Positions 48,501 through 61,100 of a DNA stretch of 64,000 bases are shown here, piece after piece; position 1 is the stretch's first letter; each line of letters starts with the position of its first letter. The position numbers were made by a program, and so were the translations under genes. The notes under the pieces are model-generated. The model made no database searches. It was not told where the DNA came from and was given only the letters and a program-made list of their open reading frames with translations. The DNA is from Archilochus colubris. Taxonomy: Eukaryota > Chordata > Aves > Apodiformes > Trochilidae. The stretch spans positions 14,082,401 to 14,146,400 of the forward strand of contig CM041086.1 of NCBI GenBank assembly GCA_023079485.1, in the 5' to 3' direction.

Positions 48501-51500
48501 GGCAGAAATCTGGGACAATAATTATATGAATATAGGACAGTGCCAAAATCAATCAAGTACAGTTTTGAAAATGGAACAGTTGTTCAACACACCACTGTCT
48601 TCTGGTTTCATTGGCTATTTAGTGAGAAAAAAAACCCCAGAAAACAAAACAGAAGCCAGTGCCATCTCTTCATTAATTCAATATTTTTCAGAAGTCCTTC
48701 TCTGTGGCTTAGGACTTTCCTCTGGCACTTTAAACAACAGCTGACCAAACCTGGTCAATGCACACAGGTAAAAAAGGAGTAAGGGAAATAATGTTTTGGT
48801 CACTTGTTTTCCCCAATATTTTTTTTTTTTAACTTTTGATCTGGAAAATAAGAACAATGGTTCTTGCAATAATATTTCCATGGATTATATGAAGAATAGT
48901 ATGTACTATTTACTGAGTACTTTGAAACCATGAAGTGAGAAAGAGAGAGATACCAGTACTGAAATGATGTTGCTTTTATTCTGTGCTTAGAAGCCAGGCA
49001 GGCAGTAACACCACACATACAGATGTGTTTTTCTTCAAATTGAAAAGATATGATCTTTTGCATATCTCTGACCCTTCATTCTACACACAGGCTCTGCTTC
49101 CCAAATCAGCCTGGACTCTTTGTATCAAACTCTGATTATCTTTCTCTTTCAAAATTTATATTCAGTCTGATTCCGGTTTTCTAAATGAAAATGCTTTCAT
49201 AGAAAATGTTTCATAGGAACAGGCTGCTGGCTTCTTGGTGCCCATAAAATAACAGCATATCTTGTATTTATATCTTTACATACTATTGCATGATTATAAT
49301 AATAAGCACAGAGTATCTGCATCATGTTCCCGTTACTATATTAACCCTGCAAAAACTCCCAGCCCTACACACACACACTATCCCACTGTTCCAAGGAAGG
49401 CCACACTGAGCTCTTCCCAAATAAAAAAACCCAGTAGAGGATATGCACAATTTAAAATTCCTTACTGTCCTTACTGACTGGATTTCAAGTTATCCCAAAA
49501 AAAGGACACACAAGTGCCATTACTCTTAATGTGAAAATTGTACTTCATTGTACATTGTTTGTACATTGACAAATGTTTGTATTTTTGTTTCCATAAAAGA
49601 TGATTTAATTCTCACATTATTAGCCTTAGGTCATATTTACACCTTTTATTTTAAGTTCATGGTCATGTTTACAGTTTTCAATTTATCTTTTACAATTCAG
49701 ATGTCTTAAATATTCTTAGGATCTTTTGTTCTATGCAGTGAAAACACACGGGACTTGGACTGAATTTAAAACCCTTCCCATGTGTCTGTTTTTAATACAG
49801 TCAGCCTTTCTGTAGCTTAGATTTCTTCTGTAATTAGTTAGAAAATGACAAAATACAAGTGAAATGTCATCATAGCAAATACTGCTCAACATGACTTGAA
49901 GGAAAGATCATAACCAGAGCCCTCCATGAGTGGGGACATTTAACCCAGGAGCAGGAGCTGTTTGCAAACAAGTTGCTAATGAGCTGCAGAGCCCAAATAG
50001 TAATTGTCTCCTTGGTGGTTTCTGATTATCAGCACCTGAGTCACTTAGAAGCTGTAAAAGCTTTTCTCTTTGCCATGGAAACCTTGAAGTGGGGGGATAA
50101 GGCATAAAAGTGTTTTCTCTATCTCTGCATTGGGGGAAACACACACAAGATGCTCAGATGAAGAGATGAAGGAGACAGAATGAACCCTCCAAGACCTTTC
50201 TCTCTCTCTGTGTATTTGTTTATTAATTTTTTCCTTCAGCTTTTTGTGCTTTTAGTACTACTTGAGCTTGAGAACATGAGGAAATAGGGATTTCTGTGGT
50301 TTGAAAGGCTGCCACTGTACTTTCTGGAGTGCAAATAATTACAAGCTTGATTAAAAAAGAACAAGGGAAAAGTATAGTACTGAATAAGAGAGAGTTGCCA
50401 AGATCTCCCCTACACTAAAAAGAATTATAGGATATTTTTAGCAAAACAGAAATCCACATGGTCTTATATATGCATCTTAAATAACTCTATAATAAACAAA
50501 GAATGACTCCATCTACACGAGAAGCTAAAAAAACTTCTTGAACTCCAAAAGCTTTCAAGTTTTTAAGTGTGTAGAGCCACAAACTCTGAAATACTGCTGA
50601 ATAGCAACTAAAAATCATAATTGCCCTGAACCCCACACACTATACTTTTTATTCTGGTTCTTGGAAGTTTATATAAATGAATGATAATTGAACTGCAGGT
50701 TCATGGTCTGGTACCTCATTGTCCCCTTAGAGGAGCTATTACCATGGTGATAAGATTGCTTAAACTAAGCTGTCTTTTTCCACAGTACTTGGCTCATTGC
50801 CAGGGCAGTGAAGGGAGATTTCAGTCCATTCAGCACAGCATTAACCTTACTGCCAGCACTGCTAAATGGGTTACAGGAATTAGAAAGAAATTTGATTTAA
50901 AAAAAAAAGGAGGGACAAGCAAATATGTGAAATATTGAAGAGTAAATCAGATCATCAGATCTTAAAAAACAAAACAAAAAAAAAACCAAGCAACCAATCC
51001 ACCACTTTGAAAATAAGCAACCCAAAATTAGGGAAGTTTTGATATTCAGAGAGAAAAACTAGATATTCTAATGCCTGGGTAATCTAAATGCAAAAATTTA
51101 CTCACATGAAGTGTGTCTAATGGTTTATCTGTGAGGGAACTCTAACAGATTATAGGGAGGATCAGAAATAATGTCAGAGAAAAATCCCTGTTTAACATCT
51201 AGCTTTTTTCTTCTTATTTGGGAATTTTACTGAAGTGGGAAAATAAACAGCAAACACCATGGGGAAAAAAAAAACCCAAACCAAATACAAACAAGCAAGT
51301 AAACAAAAAACCACACACAAAAAAAAGGAGATATGGAAACAAGCAGTGAGTCAACAAACAGGGCATGGAGAAAATGGAAAACTATAATTTGAATTGTCAG
51401 GATTTAATATATACTCTACAAAAAGAAGTAAGGCATGTTTGATGAGGCTGTGAGAGATAATGACAAAGTATTTCACTGTAAATCTTAAGATTTGAAGTAT

Positions 51501-54500
51501 TAGAGCAAAGTATCTATGAAACCTGAAAAAACAATTATTATAGTGGAAAGGAAGGGAATAGGCAATAAGTTGCAAGTGCTTTCCTCTGAGGGAAAAGAAA
51601 AAAATCAATTTATGTAAGAGCCCAATAACATTATCCTAAAAAAGAGAATCAATGTTTCCAGTGGTTTTATGTGGTGTTAGAGATCCTGGCAGATCTTCTT
51701 CTGGCACTACATCCAAATTATTTTTCTGTGTGACAATGAAATGACTGCACGTTCATAAGTCATTTTAATAAGTTGTTTTCAAACCTGTGTTTGTGTGCAT
51801 CCCAACAGAGCCTGGGCTTGCATTTAGAGGCTCATTAGAGGCTGCTGAAGGATGCAGCAGTCAGATTGCAGCTGGGACACCTCCTACAGGCACAGCCTTT
51901 CTCCAGTTCCTGCATCAACAGCTATTTTGTGACACGTCCTCTGTGTTTTAGAGATGTTCCTAATTCCTATTTACATTTGAGATGCTTATAATCGGGACTG
52001 CCAGAGTTAGGGAGAACTGGCCTTGGCAATGACATTCATCTAGACTCTATTTTTGGCTTTGCCAAAAGGTTGTGTGAACTTGAACAAGAAATTTCACCTT
52101 TCCAAGGCAGTCTCCTCATTAAACACTTGGGCAAATCAGCTGGGGCCTGACAAAACTGCTTTGCAGATGAGTCCATGCATACAACACCTCTAGACGAAGC
52201 ACAGAATTTCTAATTTGCCCTTTAATATAAAAATAGAACCAAGTTTTGCTCTCCAAAACCCCCTTTAGAACACATTCCTCAGTCTACTTCCTTCCTGCAG
52301 CCTTGTCCATCCTCTTCTAGGTTTTCAAATTGTCATTAGGGAGCAATACATGGCAAGTCACAGGATGTTAAACATCCTCAGAACTACAGATTTATTTTTT
52401 TTTACTGAAATATGACACATGATTATCATGAGCAGACTCACAAACTTGCTCCATTTCTGACTCTCCAGAATGAACAGGATTTACAGTCACACGATTAGTT
52501 TTAGGGAATCTTTGCCTGTCTGAAAATTCTCTGATATTATGTGGCTGCAGATAAACCATGCAAACACATGTGCTGTTTATGGATTAGCAGCAGACACGGT
52601 TGGATAGAAAAGCTGATCATGTGAATTCTGATTTTTGGCTAGTTATTACAGGGGGGGATATGTCTAAATCTTCTTTTGGATTGCAAATGTCCCAAATTAA
52701 AAAAAAAATAAAAATATCTGCTTAGACATACAATGTATATACATATTAAATATTGTATTATTAAAGTACAAAAATCCAGCTGATCTGGACATGTTTCCCT
52801 TTATTTCATAGGATTATTTTTAATGAGCAGCTAAACATCAATGGAGAAGGCAAACAAGAGAATCCATATATTAAGCTGAAGTATTTGTAAGAGAATGAAA
52901 CCCAGGCTGCCAGCTCCTCTTTTTTCTCTAAGGCTTTTTTTGTGCCTTTAGAATTCTGGGAAGCGGTGATCAGAAATGGTTTTTATTACAATGTTTCCTT
53001 GCTGTATCACTTGTCTGCACATAAACTGCGAATACATTTTGGCAGTCTGGCAGACTCTACTTTCAGATTATTATATCCTTTCAGCCAGCCTCAGGAAAGG
53101 CTTCAGAAAGCTGCCAGAGGGTACACAAAATCACCTGAAACAACCACTGAAGGATAGAAACGTGGAAAAATTCCCAGCCCAGTGCTTTCCAGCCTGAATT
53201 CCTGGGCAATCTTTTTGTCAGTATCCAACTATATAATTATAGATATAAGTACATGTCTAGGTATTACACTAGATAGTGCTCTTTGTGAGAAGTTTCAGAT
53301 TCCCCAAAATAATAACAAACCAGAAAAATGGATCCAAACTCAAAGGAGACTCAAAATTGCAAAGCACTTTCCCCAGGGAGGGAAAATAGTGAAGAGGGAG
53401 ACAGAAAGGTTAAACCAGATCTACCTAGGCATTAACTGAAGAGAACCCAAGGGGTGCAGAACATCCAGGGATCTGCCTTACATGCAGCAGAAAGTATAAA
53501 ATATATAAGCTGCTTAAACCAAAAATGACAGAGATTTTGCCTCATAAAAACTATCTAAACAGAAGCTTCCAGCTCTAGGTGAACTATAACTTTGTGAGAA
53601 AAGTTACATCTTCCTTCTTTGTTTTTTTTTTTTCCTGATTTGTGCTTAAGAAAGTTTTATTTCAGCATGAATCAGCTGATTCTTCAATCTCAACTTACTA
53701 ACCTTTTCGAGAAGAAAAACTTAACTTGACACCTGATTAACAGCACTTCAGTGCTTAAAGATGTATGCTTAAAATTAGGTTATGTAGTAAAATAAAAATG
53801 ATCTTATCAAAGAACAAAATAAAGGTTTCAGTGATAATTGTCAGAACACATTAAAAAGAAAACATTTCTAGGCATATTACCTAATATTCTCTGGACCAGA
53901 TGAGATGGATGTCAGACGTGTGCCTGTGTTTCACTGAGCAGCTGTCACAGAGTGTTATGCACTTTCTGTGTTTCAGAATGCCAAACCTCAAAGGAAAACC
54001 CTAGACAAAACTTCTTGGTGCTCTGTTCACAATGAAGAGGAAGAAGGTTGTAGAAAATCAAGGGCTCCTTTTAAGCATCAAAGCAGCAAACTCAGCTGCA
54101 GCTGAAAGCCATCAAATTAGCTAATGCTGATAGGGAACAAAAAAGCTTATTATAGGCAAAAGGTGGGAGGAAGCTGGCATGAACCTCTATGGGCAGAACT
54201 CTGGGTAGAGAATCACAGATTTACTGGATTCAGGATGTATTTGCTTTCAATTCTTTCTCAGAGTAGATTATTTGTGGGAATTGGGAGTGATCCTGAAGGT
54301 GACCCCTCCTTCCCCAGCTCCTGGGGTTAAGGTTTTCCATGCTCAACACATCTCTTGGGCCTGTACCATTTCTCCACAACCAAATTATAATCAAATGCTA
54401 TTCTTTGTGTAATGAAGACACAATTTTGTAATTTTGTAATGTAATTAAGTCTTGAAATAAACACTGAGAAAAATATTATTTTAGTATAATTTCCTATCTT

Positions 54501-54843
54501 TTCTGATCCACAGGAATGCTAAAGCTTGGACACTGATTAACTCCAGAAGTACCAGAGTACACTGACTTAGCAAAACTTGTATTTCCTGATTACAAAACAG
54601 CCCTGGGAGAACGTGGGATGTCCCAATCCCACAAGAGTCTGTCTGCACACAACTCTAAAATACCTATCTAATCTACACCCCTCCAGAAAATCAGTGTTTT
54701 TCAAAAACTTGCAAAACATGTGCTTTTATGAGCATTCATGATCCAGATGAAGCAAATAAAGTCTCAGGTGGCTACATGACATGGTCTCAAAATTTAAATT
54801 CATTGGTATGTCCTGAAAGACAAACCTATCATTCCTTATCACC

Positions 54844-54878
54844 ATATAGATATATACACACACACATATATATATATT
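54844..54878. repeat. Compound (TA)n/(CA)n microsatellite
   Basis: The run atatagatatatacacaca, continuing through cacatatata to ttttt, lies 45-80 bp downstream of the donor of the proline-rich exon in transcript direction. Length variation here would be close to, but outside, the splice site. Confidence 0.85.
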
Positions 54879-54922
54879 TTTGAACATTTGAGATCTGCTG
54901 TGTGCAAGGGGTTGGTCTGTAC

Positions 54923-55163
54923 CTGGTTTCCAGGGGAATGTTGCTGTTCAAGACCCAGCTGTTATGGAGATGCACAGAATCTTGGGTGCTGGTGGGGGGA
55001 GTTGGGGCAGCAGGGCTGGGCTGGCTCCGGGTGGTCATGGATCTTCTCTGCAGAGAATCAGCTGGTGGAGGTGGTTTTCTGGCACAGGTGCAGGCATGTG
55101 GTGGTGGAGGTGGTGGTGGGAGAGGCCTGAAGGTGAACTGGTTGTGTGGGCTCCCTGGCATAT
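54923..55163 (-). CDS. TENM1: Teneurin-1 internal exon: proline-rich cytoplasmic domain
   Basis: This 241-bp exon encodes part of the N-terminal intracellular domain of a teneurin, a type II transmembrane adhesion receptor of neurons. The reading frame enters in phase 1 after acceptor tttcag (AG at 55165-55164) and leaves in phase 2 at donor CAG|GTACAG (GT at 54922-54921). The 79 full codons begin MPGSPHNQFTF and carry an RPLP followed by a run of prolines (codons 15-21, 55119-55099). A CTCARKPPPP stretch, a QRRS segment and a serine/proline/threonine-rich tail ending IPLET follow. In teneurin-1 this kind of proline-rich motif is known to bind SH3 domains such as CAP/ponsin, and the released intracellular domain has been reported in the nucleus. 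The assignment to TENM1 rather than TENM2-4 rests on remembered similarity to the vertebrate TENM1 protein across all eight exons. The nuclear-localisation and start-codon exons are not in the window. Confidence 0.95.
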
Positions 55164-58100
55164 CTGAAACAAGAAAGGTAAGGAAAGCCACAGGTTATTT
55201 TTAAAAGACTAAGAGAGGAGGAGTATATGATGGCTTTTCAGTTTAAAGAATTATGCTTTCTCGTGTTGTTAAACCAGTAGCTTGCAAAATGTTGTTGCAA
55301 CATGTGAAATTAATTTAATATTAGATATGCACATCCTCCAGCACTGTAGTTCAAAAAAAACCCAAAAAAACCAAAACCAAACCAAACCAACCAACCAAAA
55401 AAAAAATTATGATGATGTAACATTCCCTCTTAAAGATGACCTGAAGCATTAATGGTCCAGCTATCCAGGTTTTATGGCAGCTAAAGGAGCTCACAGTCAC
55501 TGGACCAGGCTGGGAAGGAGACGGAGTGAAAGCCCCATGTGGTGGGTACCCAAGGGGCAGTTTTTGCTCTTGAGCCCCTGCAAGGGACACATTCTGCACA
55601 GGTCCTGCCTGCTGCTAACATTGCTACAGGGGTCTAAGCTGGCTCAGTCAGTGAGCTCAAATCCTCCTGTAAAAGACAAGAAAGATAGATGGTGTGACAG
55701 TGCTTTAAAGAGACAATAAAATCTTGTTTTCTCTTCTTCCCACAAGAGGCTCCAAAGCCTCTCAGTAAAGCAAGAAATGTAGCTATGGAAAATCGAGGCA
55801 AGAAATTCCTTTTCAAGGAACAATAACAAATACTTTGCAACGAACACGTTGATGAAAATTGCTGCCAGATTGAGTGAGCCATGGAACTATTAACCTGAAA
55901 CTCTTCCAGCTAAGGCACCTCAGTGGCTGAAGTGCCTTTGTTCCACTTCCATACTCCCCCTCGCTCTCCCTTTTCCCTCAGTAGCTGTCCAGTTATATTT
56001 GCCCAAACCCAGCTGGAGCGGAGCTCTGATGAACCTGCAAAATTCCCTGTGAGGAACTGTTGCTGCCATCCCTTACCAACACGTGCTTTCTGTAAACCCT
56101 GAAATGATGTCTCCGAGGTGAGAGATGCAAGCCTGTCTCTTCCCTTCTTGGAACAGCCCATGGAAAAAGAGCTCTTTTTTCTGACAGTCACAGTTTACCC
56201 CAACCAGAGAAACAAGGTTATTTAGTGCTCCACATAAGCCCTTCTATGCTGTAGTAAGCAAAGCTGTCACGGATTTGGCCCAGGCTTAATCCTTTTAATT
56301 TCATTGATCTTTTATCAAGGCAGTATTCTTGCAGCTGCATTAAGGTTTATGTGGTAATGTTAGTTTACATATCCCAGAAAAGCATTTCTAAGCATATTAG
56401 AAAACTGGAGACCTCAGTAAATTAAATCACTGGAGTCAACAGCCCAGAGATCTGAAATAATCTGCTAAGGCACTTTCATATAATAATTAATCTCAGTAAA
56501 TCCTGTATCCTGCTATTTTAGAATTGAAAGCTATCCAAATTTTGGACATGATATTTGATGTCCAGCATCCCTGAGTATTCGATCAATTACATCCCCTTAC
56601 TTAGTGGTATCAATCTTAAATCCACTCTACAGAAAATTTGCAGGATTATTATACACCCTATAATTTACATGACAAGCCACTTTAATGATTGTGCCACTGA
56701 CCTGCTAGAAAATTGCTGATCTTATCCAGACACAGTTAGACTCTACAAGGCACATGGAAAGCTGTGCACTAAATGCCAAGCAGCCAAGCTGGCTGCTCCC
56801 CTAGGTAAATGGAAAAAAACCTGTATAATCTATATGGTAAGGCATCTTTTGGTTCCTCTTGCCCTCTTTTATCTGCACTGTTTCCTGTCCATAGCACTCA
56901 ATTACCTGGCAAATACTTTAGTTTGTTCCATGCATTAGCCTGGTTTTGCTTTGTGAACCATAGAGTATTTCTGGCTGGTCGGGTACCTCCTATCTCCCAG
57001 TGCAATTTACCACAATATATTAACACATCAGATTTCCTGGGGGATTCCTTTTTAATTATCCCACTTGTCACCCCTTCATCCAGCTGCAGGCATCACAGCA
57101 AACCTCACATCAGGTTCTGAAGTATTTTGGAGATTTCAAGACAAGTCTTCTGCATCAGACCTCCACTTCAGCAAAGCAAATTCATTATGCTGAGAATCAG
57201 CCTGACTTTCCAATTACTTTTCACAGTCTTTCTAATTTGGCCAAGTCTACGTCTCTTTATTTAAATTTAGTTTTAAACACCCCCCCCCCAAAGAAAAAAA
57301 AAAAAAGGCTGCTTGGGATAAAAAAGCAGCATTATATCTGAATATTCAGCCTACAATTCTTCAGGCCTCTGAATAAACAGCAAAGCTTTGTAAAATAACT
57401 TAATGCAAAATCATTTAAATACCTAAAAAGCAGTATTAGTCAAGATCTGTCTAAAGCCAACAGGTTTCCAAAATATATTGGAATGATACAGAAATTAACT
57501 TAGCTATAAATTTTTACCCCATTTCTATTGTTCAGCATAATGCTATCCATAACAACTTCTGCTTTTATTTTTAATGGTTGCCAACAATGTTCAGATTTGT
57601 AATTTTTTTTACATAAAAAAGTCTATGATATGCAAATAGGGTATTGCTTTTTTCAATGTGTTCATTGACAAGACAAAGGTTTCCATTCATCTAAAAATGT
57701 AACTGCAAGACATTATTTCAGGTCAAATTCTATATTTACAGCAATTTGTTTCAATTCAGACCTTCATCTGAGGAGTGCCCAAGCCAGAGAAGAAGCTCTT
57801 GGCCCTCACTATTGTCCTTCTCATCTGCCCTTGCATTTAGACCCCTTTTTACAGCCAGAAGAGGCTGCTTAGAAAAGGTCTAAACTCTTTCCCCTGAGAA
57901 CTAATTATCTTTAATAGTTTCCTTCTTTCAGCAGAACCCATCTAGAATTGTGATGCTTCCTGAAAAGATTGACACAACATTTTGCTTCTTTGCTGTGTAT
58001 TGCATCTGCTTTTTTTTCCCCTACCTCGCACACTCCCCATCCATTCCACAAACTCCATTTGCTTTTATTATTAGGGTGTTTTCTTTCATTCTTCAATAAG

Positions 58101-61100
58101 AATTTTCATCTGGTTCCATGAGACACCCTCCAAACACCATGCACTCGTCCCAGAAGAGAAAATCTTGGGTGGATGCTACCTATAGACTAGAAGAAACTTT
58201 TCCTTATAATTCTGCTAGTTTGAAGGATTTCAACTTGTTTGCCTTTCTTTGAAGTTTGAAGGGAGGGGTTCTGCTTCTATCCTGAATGTTTCTTCTTTGG
58301 TTCTGACCCATTCTTCTGGATGGCCTCGATCAATACTGAACACAACTTCTCTGGTGCTGTTGAGCTGTGAAGCTTGGTACCCTCCAGTTAGGGGGCACAG
58401 AACTTAACAGCTCCTCTTCAGCTGATGAGTTTATTGGGTTGTTTTTTTTCTTCAGGAGATAAAATAGTTCAGATCTTGCTTTTTTATTAGGTCTTTGCTT
58501 TTCAAAAATTGGAAAGTTAATTAACTTAGAGGCTTCTCTCACTCTGCCAGTTTGGTCGAGTGCTGCCATTCAGCTCACGAGTTATTGGAGACCCAGACCA
58601 ATGGCCAAGAGCAGCATTATCAAAAACTCATTTTCCTTAAGAGTCAGGCTAAGATACCTTTATACCCATAAACATGCAGCCAAACTGCTTTATGGACTGA
58701 CAAAAATGAAATAAGAAGCTTTATCAAATAGTTAAAACCTGACTAAAATTAGTTTTGAAAATAAGGCAGGCTTTTGCTGAGTATTTTTCTAACAGTTTTG
58801 AAGTATACTTTATTATACTTTTTAGATCTAGAGAGAAAGAAGGGGTAATTGAACTGTTTTATCATTTACTGACAGGACTACAATAGCCTGTATCACTACT
58901 AAGTGAAGTATATCAGAGAGAATATATTAAAAAGTAATGAACCTTAAAAGGTTTGCCTCTACCCTGTAGTGCTTTTGGGATATTTTAATTTTTTTCAGTT
59001 CATAAATTCATAATTTATTGGTATGTTTGGATCTAGATTTTTTTTAAACTAAACATATTCCATTTGAGTGTGAAATAACTTGTAATCTGTTATTTAATGA
59101 ACAAAATAGCAAAAAAATATTCAGTTTATTTAGAAGTTCTGTGGGCATACCATTGCTTGGTTATAAACCTATTTGTAATTTTTTTCTCAAGCAGAAGAAA
59201 ATAGAATATTGCTACAAATAGAGCTTTGGAGGAGGTAAATTTGCATCATGCAGGAAAGTGTTTCTGACATTATTTAAGAGAATGGAAGGATTATGCCCAG
59301 AGCTCTACAAATGGGCACTGAAGAACTAAAAAAGACTGAGTGCAGGCAAGACAGAGAATCTGAATGTTTGAGACTAGACCTGAAAAGCATAGAGAAAAAT
59401 ACCCAATTTTAAAATAAGATTTATGCTCTGGATCTAAGAAGACAAACTAAGTAATGGATGGAGGTGCTACCAGTGCAGACTCTGCAGTAAGTTAATCCAC
59501 TTACTGATGCTCTGCAAGTCTTTGGACCATTTCCTTCCATTCTAGAGTTAAAATTATTGAGTTTTTATGTATGCACCAATGACCTTACTAGGCTCCTATT
59601 TTGGTTTTTTTTTCCTATCCCTGAATTACTTTTATTTTTGCTACCATATCTTTTGAGAAAAAGTAAATATGAAAAGAAAATTGTGCATGAAATTTCTCTA
59701 TTAGTGTGGAAATTTATGTTGGGTTTCAATAATCTCTTCTACCCTTGCTCTTTCTGATGCAGCTCAACAAAACCCTGTGCTTCCCATCCTTTTGTCAGAA
59801 ATAAAAGTATATATCCAGTACCTTTAATACCAATTTACCTTCAGGTTATTATTCTGTTGTATTTTTTTTTTAATTCTTATTACAAAGTAAATATGTCAGA
59901 ACATAAAGTATCAAATGTCTCTAAAGAATTCTAGAAACCATATTGTTTTATGCAAAATAAAGTTCATAATGCAATGAAAGCTTTTAAACTAAAGATCATA
60001 CGGACTGAGTAAAAAGAGATTTAAAGTAAATAAGTATTGAGTAAAGAGATTTAAAGACCCCCAGGAACTCCTCTACTTTCCACCACAGCCACCAGACTCA
60101 CACACACAGCACTTAACAGAGATCTTATGCCACATACTTTGAGCGCCATTACTGAGTATAACATGCAGCTGGATTTACATTATAATACTGTGATGATGTA
60201 AAAGAAATGATTTATATAATCTACATAATTCTTAAGCATTCAGTTCAACACGTTCACATGGATCCCATTAAATCTTTGCTTTATTTTCTCAGTATCATCC
60301 CATTCAGTTCCCTGAAAATACAATTATACACAGACACAAATCAAGATTTTAAGTCATAATTTATGGGTCATTTTTTTAATGAAAAGAGATATGGTAGAAT
60401 AAGAATTCTAATTATTTCCTAATACTAACAGAAACTTATTTCCCTTTCAGCATTTCCAAGTTTAGTCATATTTAAAGCTAAAATATGATGGTAATTCAAC
60501 TCTTCTTAAAACTCAACTAACATTTACACTGAATGTTGCATGGCCTAACTATGTAAGAAAAAATCTATTCTGCATATAAGCTACAGGGACAGTAAAGACT
60601 TCTGATGCTGCAGTCCTTACTTCTTCCTCCTAGAGTCCATATTGTTTAGGTAGATTAATATGAGCATGGGATTTCCACATTATTTTAATTCACATTTCTG
60701 GTTAATTTCCAACAAAAAAAAAATGTGTGATGACTTAAACTCTATTTAAAAATCTTCATAAATTAAATACTATAAATGGACTTTAATACCTGCATAGGAT
60801 ACTAATATTAAGTATTGATGCCTTAAAACCTCTAGCAGTAGAGAGCATAAGGAATTTTCATTAGCAGGATTTTCTATTTGCCAGTAATTTGCCATTAGTG
60901 TTGGATGAGAGGATGAGATATTGCTGGGCTCTATTTCTCTTAAAACATCAATTAGTGGCATGATAGATGTGCAAAATACACTGGGCATCTCTGGGAAATA
61001 AATCAGAAATGTCTCAGAAGTGTCTCTGCAAACAAACTGTTTCTTGACTCAGGGAGAATTTTTCAGGCTTAGGAGCAGAGGTTGGAACTTATTAGAGAAG

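Larger units (their letters stand above)
42024..54922 (-). other. TENM1: TENM1 intron with solo LTR copy 2
   Basis: This 12.9-kb phase-2 intron runs from GT 54922-54921 to AG 42025-42024. It holds a 25-A tract, solo LTR copy 2, AT microsatellites and several A/C-rich tracts. No exon is recognised. Confidence 0.9.
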
